Assembly (NCBI RefSeq): GCF_964656455.1
Contig: NC_135720.1
Coordinates: forward strand, 107,706,696-107,770,695
DNA from: Halichoerus grypus
Lineage: Eukaryota > Chordata > Mammalia > Carnivora > Phocidae
DNA: 64,000 nt
Direction: 5' to 3'
Shown here in pieces: positions 42,666-53,633 of this stretch. How positions within the stretch are numbered: the first letter of the stretch is position 1; each line of letters starts with the position of its first letter. The translations under genes were made by a program, and so were the position numbers. The notes under the pieces are model-generated. The model was not told the DNA's origin and made no database searches. It saw only the letters and a program-made list of their open reading frames with translations.

Positions 42666-45600
42666 ATGGCACTAAATACCTATCTTTCAATAGTTACCCT
42701 GAATGTAAATGAGCTAAATGCCCCAATCAAAAGACACAGGCTATCAGATTGGATTAAAAAACAAGACCCATCGATATGCTGTCTGCAAGAGACTCATTTT
42801 AGACCCAAAGACACCCCCAGATTGAAAGTGAGGGGGTGGAAAACCATGTACCATGCTAATGGACACCAAAAGAAAGCTGGGGTGGCAATCCTTAGATCAG
42901 ACAAATCAGATTTTAAACCAAAGACTGTAATAAGAGATGAGGAAGGACACTATATCCTACTTAAAGGGTCTATCCAACAAGAAGATCTAACAATTGTAAA
43001 TATCTATGCCCCTAACATGGGAGCAGCCAATTATATAAGGCAATTAATAACAAAAGCAAAGAAACACATTGACAACAATACAATAATAGTGGGGGACTTT
43101 AACACCCCCCTCACTGAAATGGACAGATCGTCTAAGCAAAAGATCAACAAGGAAATAAAGACTTTAAGTGACACACTGGACCAAATGGACTTCACAGACA
43201 TATTCAGAACATTCCATCCCAAAGCAACGGAATACACATTCTTCTCTAGTGCCCATGGAACATTCTCCAGAATCGATCACATCCTAGGTCATAAATCAGG
43301 TCTCAACCGGTACCAAAAGATTGGGATCATTCCCTGCCTATTTTCAGACCACAATGCTTTGAAACTAGAACTCAATCACAAGAGGAAAGTCAGAAAGAAC
43401 TCAAATACATGGAGGCTAAAGAGCATCCTACTAAAGAATGAATGGGTCAACCAGGAAATTAAAGAAGAATTAAAAAAATTCATGGAAACCAATGAAAATG
43501 AAAACACAACTGTTCAAAATCTTTGGGATGCAGCAAAGGCAGTCCTAAGAGGAAAGTATATAGCAATACAAGCCTTTCTCAAGAAACAAGGAAGGTCTCA
43601 AGTACACAACCTAACCCTACACCTAAAGGAGCTGGAGAAAGAACAGCAAATAAAGCCTAAACCCAGCAGGAGAAGAGAAATAATAAAGATCAGAGCAGAA
43701 ATCAATGAAATAGAAACCAAAAGAACAGTAGAACAGATCAACGAAACTAGGAGCTGGTTCTTTGAAAGAATTAACAAGATTGATAAGCCCCTGGCCAGAC
43801 TTATCAAAAAGAAAAGAGAAATGACCCAAATCAACAAAATCATTAATGAAAGAGGACAGATCACAACCAACACCAAAGAAATACAAACAATTATAAGAAC
43901 ATATTATGAGCAACTCTATGCCAGCAAATTAGATAACCTGGAAGAAATGGATGCATTCCTAGAGATGTATCAACTACCAAAATGGAACCAGGAAGAAACA
44001 GAAAACCTGAAAAGACCTATAACCACTAAGGAAATTGAAGCAGTCATCAAAAGTCTCCCAAAACACAAAAGCCCAAGGCCAGATGGCTTCCCAGAGGAAT
44101 TCTACCAAACATTTAAAGAAGAATTAATACCTATTCTTCTGAAACTGTTCCAAAAAATAGAAATGGAAGGAAAACTTCCAAACTCATTTTATGAGGCCAC
44201 CATTACCTTGATCCCAAAACCAGACAAAGACCCCATTAAAAAGGAGTACTACAGACCAATATCCCTGATGAACATGGATGTAAAAATTCTCACCAAAATA
44301 CTAGTCAATAGGATCCAACAGTACATTAAAAGGATTATTCACCACGACCAAGTGGGATTTATCCCTGGGCTGCAAGGTTGGCTCAACATCTGCAAATCAA
44401 TCAATGTGATACAATACATTAACAAAAAAAAGAACAAGAATCATATGATCCTCTCAATAGATGCAGAAAAAGCATTTGACAAAGTACAGCATCCTTTCTT
44501 GATCAAAACTCTTCAGAGTATAGGGATAGAGGGTACATACCTCAATATCATAAAAGCCATCTATGAAAAACCTACAGCGAATATCATTCTCAATGGGGAA
44601 AAACAGAGAGCTTTCCCCCTAAGGTCAGGAACGTGGCAGGGATGTCCACTATCACCACTGCTATTCAACATAGTATTAGAAGTCCTAGCCACAGCAATCA
44701 GACAACAAAAAGAAATCAAAGGCATCCAAATCGGCAAAGAAGAAGTCAAACTCTCACTCTTTGCAGATGATATGATACTTTATGTGGGAAACCCCAAAGA
44801 CTCCACCCCAAAACTGCTAGAACTCATACAGGAATTCAGTAAAGTGGCAGGATAGAAAATCAATGCACAGAAGTCAGTGGCATTCCTATACACCAACAAC
44901 AAGACAGAAGAAAGAGAAATTAAGGAGTCAATCCCATTTACAATTGCACCCAAAACCATAAGATACCTAGGCATAAATCTAACAAAGAGGCAAAGGATCT
45001 GTACTCAGAAAACTATAAAATACTCATGAAAGAAATTGAGGAAGACACAAAGAAATGGAAAAACGTTCCATGCTCATGGATTGGAAGAACAAATATTGTG
45101 AAGATGTCAATGCTACCTAGAGCAATCTACACATTCAATGCAATCCCCATCAAAATACCATCCACTTTTTTCAAAGAAATGGAACAAATAATCCTAAAAT
45201 TTGTATGGAACCAGAAAAGACCCCGAATAGCCAGAGGAATGTTGAAAAAGAAAAGCAAAGCTGGCGGCGTCACAATTCCAGACTTCCAGCTCTATTACAA
45301 AGCTGTCATCATCAAGACAGTATGGTACTGGCACAAAAACAGACACATAGATCAATGGAACAGAATAGAGAGCCCAGAAATGGACCCTCAACTCTGTGGT
45401 CAACTAATCTTTGACAAAGCAGGAAAGAATGTCCAATGGAAAAAAGACAGTCTCTTCAACAAATGGTGTTGGGAAAATTGGAAAGCCACATGCAGAAGAA
45501 GGAAACTGGACCATTTCCTTACACCACACACAAAAATAGACTCCAAATGCTGGAAAGACCTCAATGTGAGACAGGAGTCCATCAAAATCCTAAAGGAGAA

Positions 45601-46481
45601 CACAGGCAGCAACCTCTTCGACCTCAGCTGCAGCAACTTCTTCCTAGAAACATCGCCAAAGGCAAGGGAAGCAAGGGCAAAAATGAACTATTGGGACTTC
45701 ATCAAGATAAAAAGCTTCTGCAAAGCAAAGGAAACAAGTCAACAAAACCAAAAGACAACTGACAGAATGGGAGAAGATATTTGCAAATGACATATCAGAT
45801 AAAGGGCTAGTATCCAAAATCTATAAAGAACTTATCAAACTCAACACCCAAAGAACAAAGAATCCAATCAAGAAATGGGCAGAAGACATGAACAGACATT
45901 TTTCCAAAGAAGACATCCAAATGGCCAACAGACACATGAAAAAGTGCTCAATATCACTCAGCATCAGGGATATCCAAATCAAAACCTCAATGAGATACCA
46001 CCTCACACCAGTCAGAATGGCTAAAATTAACAAGTCAGGAAATGACAGATGTTGGCGGGGATGCGGAGAAAGGGGAACCCTCCTACACTGTTGGTGGGAA
46101 TGCAAGCTGGTGCAGCCACTCTGGAAAACAGTATGGAGGTTCCTCAAAAAGTTGAAGATACAGCTACCATATGATCCAGCAATTGCACTACTGGGTATTT
46201 ACCCCAAAGATAGAAAAGTAGGGATCCGAAAGGGTACGTGCACCCCGATGTTTATAGCAGCAATGTCCACAATAGCCAAACTGTGGAAAGAGGTGAGATG
46301 TCCATCGACAGATGAATGGATAAAGAAGAGGTGGTATATATATACAATGGAATATTATGCAGCCATCAAAAGGAATGAGATCTTGCCATTTGCAACGACG
46401 TGGATAGAACTGGAGGGTATTATGCTGAGCGAAATAAGTCAAACAGAGAAAGACATGTATCATATGACCTCACTGATATGA
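42666..46481 (+). pseudogene. LINE-1 ORF2 (endonuclease and reverse transcriptase), disrupted
   Basis: The first 729 codons are open and hold the apurinic-type endonuclease (N-terminal [26 protein letters not shown]) and the reverse transcriptase including its catalytic FADD (44760-44771). A TAG at 44853-44855 ends this frame. A one-base loss near 44985 shifts homology to 45026-45790. A one-base gain near 45738 returns it to the original frame, where 45888-46481 encodes the Cys-rich C-terminus (CWRGCG...HCWWEC) and ends at the expected stop. Three lesions in about 1270 codons make it inactive as a protein source. Its RNA could still be mobilised in trans only if both proteins were supplied. 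Confidence 0.92.
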
Positions 46482-46970
46482 GGAATTCTTAATGTCAGGA
46501 AACAAACTGAGGGTTGCTGGAGTGGGGGGTGGGGTGGGAGGGATGGGGTGACTGGGTGATAGACACTGGGGAGGGTATGTGCTCTTGTAAGCGCTGTGAA
46601 TTGTGCAAGACTGTTGAATCTCAGATCTGTACCTCTGAAACAAATAATGCAATATATGTTAAGGAAAAAAAAAAGAAGAAGAAGATAGCAGGAGGGGAAG
46701 AATGAAGGGGGGGAAATCGGAGGGGGAGACGAACCATGAGAGACAATGGACTCTGAAAAACAAACTGAGGGTTCTAGAGGGGAGGGGGGTGGGAGGATGG
46801 GTTAGCCTGGTGATGGGTATTGAGGAGGGCACGTTCTGCATGGAGCACTGGGTGTTATGCACAAACAATGAATCATGGAACACTACATCTAAAACTAATG
46901 ATGTAATGTATAGGGATTAACATAACAATAAAAAATTAAAAAAAAAAGAAAAACAAACAAACAAAAAAAA
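46482..46970 (+). other. LINE-1 3'UTR with two related modules
   Basis: A G-rich tract (46523-46547) is followed by 'GGTGATAGACACTGGGGAGG'. After an internal A-rich tract (about 46664-46687), a second module repeats the layout 'CAAACTGAGGGTT', G-rich run, 'GGTGATGGGTATTGAGGAGG', then the terminal AATAAA and A-tail. Confidence 0.75.
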
Positions 46971-47037
46971 AGAAATGCCCCTACCTCAATGGACTCTCTC
47001 TGAACTTCTTGTGTTCTCTCATGGTGCTGGAGGCGGG

Positions 47038-47600
47038 GTGTCAGGCCTGAATTTTACACCTCTGAATACATCCTGCAGGTATGTTCTGAGCACTTCCTCT
47101 TTAGAATGTGGGGGCCCTTTTGCCTACTGTCCTCCACTTTGGGGACATTAGCAGAAATTCTGAGATTGGGAAAGGCCCACTCAATACCCCATTGAATGTT
47201 CAAACTTCCCCATTGGCTGGGCCCCCTTCCTGGGACCTGCTTGCCAAGACTTGTTGAAACTCTGGCTCAGGGCAACCTGAGGTGATCACAGGAACCAGAA
47301 AAAGAGTTGTGGCCACGGCCCCTCCTGGCCTTGTGATTGTTTCAGTGATCACAGGAACCAGTGATCACAGGAACCAGACAAAGAGCTGTGGCCACGGCCC
47401 CTCCTGGCCTCGTGATTGTGCCAGACACCACCTTTCCACAATCACCCAGAAAATATCTCTCCTCACTTCCTCTTGGCTGCTATTAAGGCTAACTTAATAG
47501 CAGCTCCCCCATTTTGCTGTACTTCACAAAGCAGTAAAGAATTCAGAGGGTTTCTTCTCCTGCATCTCCCTGAGGTTCCCCAGCAGCTCAGTCTACCTGG
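47038..47600. other. Unassigned segment with U3-like repeats, possible solo LTR
   Basis: Opens TGTCAGGCCTGAATTTTACA, an LTR-like start, and contains promoter-proximal-style direct repeats at 47282-47423. No certain CA end, target duplication or poly(A) signal could be fixed, so LTR status is a guess. Confidence 0.3.
47282..47423. repeat. Tandem duplication with pattern A-B-A-A-B'
   Basis: A is the 16-mer GTGATCACAGGAACCA (47282, 47345, 47361), whose first eight bases are self-complementary. B is a 47-mer (47298-47344) repeated at 47377-47423 with about five mismatches. The arrangement indicates two separate duplication steps. Confidence 0.92.
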
Positions 47601-47619
47601 TCTGTGGTTGGGATGATGA

Positions 47620-50030
47620 GAAGCAGACGGGAGGAAGCAGAATCTGGGACGTATGAATGAGAAGGGGGAGGAAGGAGGTGAGGGAATGGGTGGTGGGGTA
47701 AGAGGTGAGGGCAGAAGCTTGGGGGAGGGAGAGAAGGAGAGACACAGCGTGGGCCCATTTTTAGGCTCTCTGGTTTTTGAACCACACCGAACAGCAGGGC
47801 CTCAGAGCCTCCGGCCCCGATTTCCTGGAAAAGGGAATCCATAGGGCAACATGTCTGAATTCTGAGTGGGCCATCGGGAGCACAGTGACTTTTCTCTAAT
47901 GGTGAGAGTGTGGCCAAGTAGGAGAAAGTTTGGGTAAGGACAACTCCGGCCACGTGAGAGGTGCATGCGTCGGATAGGTTTTGCTCTAAGGCATCCACAG
48001 AGCTCTGTTTGTCCCCATTGCCGTGCGTCCAGCTCTGCTCCATGTTTCCTTCTCTCGGGGCCCACAGCTGTGGGATAAGGCACTCACTCTAGAACATTTG
48101 TGGTCATATGACATCAGGGGGAAGAAAGGCCAGAAAACCACGTACTAGCTCTTAAAACTTATACCTGTAAGCAACATGTGTGACTTCTCACATTTCATGG
48201 GCCAAAACAAGTCATTTGGCAGCGGCCACATGTGACAGAGTGGCGCTGTTTTTCTCCCACAGGGAGGGAGGCCATTTATTGGGGAAAATGCTAGAGTCTT
48301 TCATGGGGGGCTACCCATCCTGCCTATGACACAGCAGTCGTGTGCTGTTTGAAGTCCAACCACCAAGATCGTCAGAAAGGATTTCAAGGCAGCTGCTGTG
48401 AGAGGAATTGTATTTTTTTCCCATAAAGATTATTTTATCTGTTTCGATCCATCTTATTCCGAAGATCTTTTGCTGTCCAACAAGTATTGATCAGGGAAAC
48501 TGTTCAGGCACACAGCTGTTAGTCACTCCGTGACTCCCCGACACACTCCTCCTGGCTGGCTGAGTTTTCTCCCAATTTCTGTCTCCCTGATGCCCCGTAT
48601 GCTGCACCCCCTCCTTTTTTTTTTTTTTTTTTTGATCCACTTCATTTTCTTCTCTGAGTTCCAAAACCCAGATGATAGTGACTCCTCTGTGGTCACCTAA
48701 GATTTTCAAACTCCTGTCTCAAGAGGCTGGTAGTTTCCACATCGGTCTTCCTACTGTTTGTCCAGCAGAGCAGTGGGGTCTTAGAAGGTCTTTCTGTCCG
48801 AGGAGCTGAATTTCCACCATAAATGTGGTTCACTGAGAGATTAGCATGCCTTTTTCTTTGTAATCATTAAAAAGAATTTTAATATTTATTAAATCACCCG
48901 TCCAGAAAAGGAATGACTAAAAATCATAGGTATAAAAGCACCTTAACAAAATAAATACCTGGGACCTGTTTGGTGCTTTTCTACACTATTCCTTCCTTTT
49001 ACAAACTCAGCTCCTGCTCACCCTTGATTTATGGCCAGATTGGATCCTGAAGTGTCTGTCCTGCTCCTGTGGGGGCCAGTGTCTTCCGTGTCTCTGGGGC
49101 CCCTCCCCACAGCAATGAGAAACCTTTCCTGGAAGGAGGCTTTTGTTTGCCTCGCAGGGATGTTTCTGGGCCACAGCCACAGACAGCCCATTCACCCTCC
49201 TGGGGGGAGAGCTCATGAAAGAGGCAGCCTCATTTCATGTTTTTTTTTTTTTGCCTCCTTATCAACTGGGACAGTGTGTTTTTCCCTCTGACTCATGGAT
49301 TCAGAATCTCAGGACCGGAAAGGGGCTTCCCTGCTGTTTCCTTCAAGTGACAAAAACACAAAGATAGAGCGAGGCTACCTAGAGTGCCTCATTACATTTC
49401 AGCGAGAAGAATATTCATAATTGTCTTTTTCAATCAGCCATTTTCCTAGCCAGTTTATTTACCTTATTTTGATTTTGAGGAGGCTCATTTCCTACCTTGC
49501 TTTGTTTTGTTTCTTTACTGGCCCTAGCTGGGTCTTTTGTGAGCTGGTAATTTGTTCTCTGGTCTCTTAGCAACCAGGAACTTTTCCAGCTCGCCCGCCA
49601 CCTGAATCAGACCTTGGAGTTGCAAAGTTTATAACAGAACCTGCTGAAGGACAGCACCTCTCCCAGAGCCAACAATTTTAAACAAATGTTTGAACAAGAA
49701 AATCAACCAGGGTTTCAGGATATGTACATTCATAAAGGCAACAACTAACAAAACACACATCTGACTCTGCAGAATGGTTCAATTGTCTCCTGGTCCCAGT
49801 CCCAGCTGGCTGAGTCTCGCTCTTTCTCTGTGCCCCCATGCAGCTTGCTCCTGGGATGATGTGAAGCAGATGGGCCCTGCCTGGAAAGAAAACAAGTGAG
49901 CCCTGCCTGGAGGAGGATGAGGAGGAGGTCCTGGGTCTGCTCTCCTTATCCAGGATGGGGCAAGCAGCTGACCACATGGTCTTTGCCAGTTTCATCCCAC
50001 ATGCACACACATGCACATCCCATTCCACAC
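47620..50030. other. No gene recognised
   Basis: Several frames of 70-150 codons without domains. Homopolymer T tracts at 48615-48633 and about 49238-49250. Confidence 0.45.
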
Positions 50031-50034
50031 ACAT

Positions 50035-50270
50035 TTTTTGTGCCCACTATGTGTTAGGTATGGCCCTAGGGAAATGCACAGAACGTAGCCGTGCCCCTGT
50101 AGAGTTCACAGTCTAGTAAAGACAGACATCTATAAATCAGTTGCTATCCAGGGTGTTAAGCCCAACATCCATGATATACACAAAGGAGTGGTGGAGGAGA
50201 GGGAACTCAGCCTGGGGAGTGCGATGGGAGCCTTTGTGACTGACTGCACAGGAAGTAGAGTAGGGGTTCA
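50035..50270. repeat. L2-type relic
   Basis: 'TGTGCCCACTATGTGTTAGG' then 'CCCTGTAGAGTTCACAGTCT' and 'CCAGGGTGTTAAGCCCAACA' match L2 3'UTR order. Confidence 0.6.
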
Positions 50271-50379
50271 GGGAGGGGGCTCGGGGCAGGAGGCAAGGGC
50301 TACCTCTCTCTACCTTAGGCCTGTGTGCTGAATCACAAACTTCCAGCAGGGAGCCCTAAGCTCAGTTATTAGCTAGTTT

Positions 50380-50584
50380 TTTTTTTTTTTTTTTTTTAGA
50401 TTTTTTATTTATTTATTTGACAGAGAGAGACAGCGAGAGAGGGAACACAAGCAGGGGGAGTGGGAGAGGGAGAAGCAGGCTTCCCGCCGAGCAGGGAGCC
50501 CGATGCGGGGCTCGATCCCAGGACCCTGGGATCATGACCTGAGCCGAAGGCAGACGCTTAACGACTGAGCCACCCAGGCGCCCC
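50380..50584 (-). mobile_element. CAN-SINE (SINEC), young copy
   Basis: Bounded by a perfect 16-bp target duplication AGTTATTAGCTAGTTT (50364-50379 and 50585-50600). Minus orientation, with a long T tract at the left and 'CTGAGCCACCCAGGCGCCCC' at the right. It is close to consensus throughout. Confidence 0.97.
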
Positions 50585-50617
50585 AGTTATTAGCTAGTTT
50601 GAGAGTTTACTAATTCT

Positions 50618-51150
50618 CGGGATTATCTATGGCTATGTAAAAAATCACCCCGAAACTTAGTGATGTAAAACAGCAACTGTTTTATTGTGTTCTCGGATTC
50701 TGTGGGTCAGGAGTTAGAAAAGGACATGGGGGATGGCTCTTCTTGGTGTCTGGGGCTTCAGGGGAGGACTTGAGTAGCTGGGGGTACCTTCAGCTGTGGT
50801 GGATTGGAGGCCACTTCCAATATCGTTTCTCCACTCACGTCTGGCAGCTGGGCCGGGCTGGCTGATACACGGGCTTGGCGGAGACCAGCGTCCACATTGT
50901 CTCCATGTGGCCTCTCCAGCATGGAGGTCTCAGGATCACGGGATTTCTTACATGGAGGCTCAGGGCTCTGAGAGCAAGGACGTGTTCACTGAAGGGGAGG
51001 CAGGAGCTACATGGCCTTATGACCCTTGCCTTGGCAGTCATATTGCATTACTTCCATGTACTCTATTGGTGGAAGCTAAGGCCAACTAGATGAAGGGGAC
51101 ATGGACCCACCTCTCCCTGGAAAGAGGGTCAAAATATTTGTGGTTATGCT
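50618..51150. repeat. Old dispersed repeat ('GCTGTGTAACAAATTACC' family), copy 2
   Basis: 'GGCTATGTAAAAAATCACCC', 'CGAAACTTAGTGATGTAAAA' and 'TTCTGTGGGTCAGGAGTTAG' parallel the copy at 21634. This copy extends further, through 'CTATTGGTGGAAGCTAAGGC' and 'GGGTCAAAATATTTGTGG', the far end of the same family. Confidence 0.6.
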
Positions 51151-51189
51151 TAAGGCACCAAACAAGGAGCAGGGGGTGGGGGGGGGAGC

Positions 51190-51300
51190 CGCAGGTAGTG
51201 AGTTCTGGTCTGACTCTGCCCCTCCTTTGCTGTGTGACCTTGGGTTAGCTGCTTCACCTCTCTGGGCTCCAGCCTCTTCATCTATACAATGAGGGGTTCA
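51190..51300 (+). repeat. MIR-type SINE relic
   Basis: 'TTTGCTGTGTGACCTTGGGT' and 'TTCATCTATACAATGAGGGG' are MIR core. Confidence 0.65.
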
Positions 51301-51479
51301 CCTGGTTAATATAAAGTTACAAGGAGCATCAGCATAGCAAGTATATTCCTTATTACATCGATTAGGGGTGAGCAGGATTTTGACAATGAGAAAAGGATCT
51401 CCAATTGAATCATGTGGCTCACTGGGTAAATATGATTTTTAGAATTTCCCACTGGAAGGGATTTGAGGAACCCTTGTTC

Positions 51480-51772
51480 TGTTACGGAACCTGGACTGGA
51501 TCGCTTGATGGAAGAACCAAGCGGCACTCGGAGATCTTAGAGGATAGGAGGTTTATTTAATGCCGGCAGGCTCAGAGAATGATCTCCAAAGGTCTGAGCC
51601 CCGAACACAAACAAAGTGGGTAATTTATACACTTTTACTTCCACATACTTGGCAATTTTGGCATGCGTGGGAAGCGGGGCAAGGAGAAGAACCTGGAAGA
51701 GCCCCGGGGCAGGGACTGGGACTCCCTCGCTGGCTCGGTCGGCCATCTTAGGACACAGATTTTTCCTCTTCA
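51480..51772 (-). repeat. 3' LTR of the provirus
   Basis: Same 293-base length as its partner after one 3-base and one 2-base compensating indel. TATAAA is at 51629-51624 and AATAAA at 51557-51552 on the minus strand. Confidence 0.95.
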
Positions 51773-51783
51773 TTCCCCCCTTT
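51773..51783 (-). other. Polypurine tract
   Basis: AAAGGGGGGAA on the minus strand immediately precedes the 3' LTR, as needed to prime plus-strand DNA synthesis. Confidence 0.85.
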
Positions 51784-51832
51784 CGATGCCTTTTCTTACT
51801 TGAATGGGCATCGATTATTATTAGGGTTCTTG

Positions 51833-53488
51833 TCAATCTAGAGGTTTGTATTGGGTGACCAGTAGTAGTACTTTAATTGATTCTATCTGAGAGCTGATGA
51901 ATAGGGTGATGAGATTAATAATACATGGACCAAACAGGAATGCCAATAGGATCATAAGGAGAGGACCAGCTAGGGGAAGGAGCCATGTAGCCCAGCTCCA
52001 GATATTAAACTAATTGCCCCAAGAATTTGCTAATTCTTCTCTCCTGTGTGCAACCCGATCTTGTAGTTGTTGGATCATGTCTTTGACTAACCCTGAGTGG
52101 TTCATATAAAAACAACATTCCTCATTTAGGAAGAGACAAAGTCCCCCCTTTTCAGCAGTGAGCAGGTCCAAGCCCCTCTGATTCTGTAGTACCACCACTG
52201 TGAGGGAGTCTATCTGATCTTGTATAGTCATTATAGACTTGGCCACCTGTTCCATATCTTCTGCAAGATTTTCCGACAGTTTCTGGTAGTAATAAAAGGA
52301 TGAGGCGATTCCTCCTATTCCAGTGCCCACAGCCGTTCTTACGCCCGATCCAACCAACAGTGGGATGAAGTGGACGGCCCTTTTGGGCTGTGTATGTGCC
52401 AACAAGGGAATGGGAAGGGATTGATTATTGGGGATTATATCTACCTGGGGAGTAAGAAGCACCAATGTACATGTCCCCGCCCAGTTAGTGGGTAAGCGTC
52501 GATAAACACACCTTCTGCACATGAAAAGGGTGCCAAGTTCTGGAGTGTGCCATGGTGTGGCAGACATGCATCCATCAAGCAAAAGGCAGCTGTGGGTTCA
52601 GAGACATTGGGTGGTAGATAGGCTTCCTACTGAATGTGTTTCCCCAGGATTATGGACACAGTCGGGGGCTGGGTAAGACAACAATACATCGGTCAGTTTT
52701 GGGTCTATCTCTATGGGTTTGGGAGGGTCACCTGTGGGCCTGCTCAGGTTGAGGAAACTCAGTGGGATCGCTATAAGCTGAGGGGGCCCAATTCGCAGGC
52801 AGAGCCAGCAATCTGCAGCCAACAAAGGGTTGGTTGAGTAAATGGTGGACCCCTTCTAATATACCAGGGTGAGAGGTATAGAGAGGTCCCCCATAGGAAG
52901 GAAGCCTCAGCAGTGGTTGATAAAGGTCAGGTTTCCAGCAGGTTAGGCCGTTTTCCTCAGGACATCTCAGATCCCTATATCCCCGGTATAGTCTGGGCCT
53001 AATTTCTCCTATCATGAGTGTCTCTCCCCTATTGTGACAAACAGTAACTGCCCTCGAGTCATAACATTGTCTTGGCATGCTAGGGTACACTGAGGTACAA
53101 GAACAGGGAGACCAGGGGTTGGTGTTGTCTGTTCTCGGTTGGACGTAGCTGCAGTTAGAGTGAGAGTGGGAGCTCGGGCAGGGCCTTCTGGACAGGAGTG
53201 GGGAGAGGCCGGGGAGGGGCCGGGGTGGTCCCCGGGGGGTAGGGCTGCATAGCAGTTGGGACATCGTTCTGTCAGGCGACCGGACTTGTAGAACAGACCC
53301 TTGTGCTGGCAGAGGGTTGGGTGGTGTTTAGCACACGCATCGAGGTTATTTGCCCAAGAGGGCTTGTGGTAATGCTGGCATGTACATGGCGGGTAGTTGG
53401 TGCTCCTTAGTATCCCTATGGCCTGGAGAGTGAGGGAGAGGAAACCTGTGATCAAGTGAGTGTAGTAATACATCCTAAGGTGACCCAA
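51833..53488 (-). pseudogene. env: Provirus env, disrupted
   Basis: The surface subunit begins within the pol 3' end. The exact start is unclear: 53488 is the first clean ATG, but a 130-codon overlapping frame reaches 53844. A Cys-rich N-terminal part (53012-53488) is followed by shifts near 53040 and 52800. A CWLC isomerase motif lies at 52810-52799 and a stop at 52598. The transmembrane subunit (52010-52582) has a QPKR cleavage-type site, a hydrophobic fusion peptide, an immunosuppressive-type segment (52189-52139) and CX6CC. A stop at 52010 precedes the membrane anchor, whose hydrophobic codons continue to a final TGA at 51835-51833. The CX6CC segment is closer to type-D-interference envelopes (RD114/syncytin-1 kind) than to murine leukaemia virus. 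Confidence 0.9.
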
Positions 53489-53633
53489 TAAACAACAACA
53501 ATGGCAAGTCTCTGGGGAAAAGTCCAGTCAGAAAGGGCAACAGTATAGAGTCCGACTCCTAGGATGAGGGATATCATGCGGATGAGAGCTAAGGACCACG
53601 ATGAGCAGGTGTCCATTAGTTGGTGGGGTCTTG

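Larger units (their letters stand above)
40115..46970 (+). mobile_element. Full-length LINE-1, both ORFs broken
   Basis: The 17-bp target duplication AGAAATGCCCCTACCTC at 40098-40114 and 46971-46987 bounds 6856 bases. In order it contains a 1.6-kb 5'UTR (GC-rich, CpG-dense at 40190-40680, then AT-rich), ORF1 (41705-42584), an 81-base spacer, ORF2 (42666-46481), a 3'UTR and an A-rich tail after AATAAA (46927-46932). The perfect target duplication says a fairly late insertion. The inactivating changes are small: two stops, single-base shifts and one short deletion. Confidence 0.97.

Noticed and set aside
43598..43913. Minus-strand Leu/Ile/Phe-rich frames inside LINE-1 (look like membrane proteins)
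   Set aside because: Antisense of the A-rich, Lys/Glu-rich ORF2 strand; a well-known artefact.
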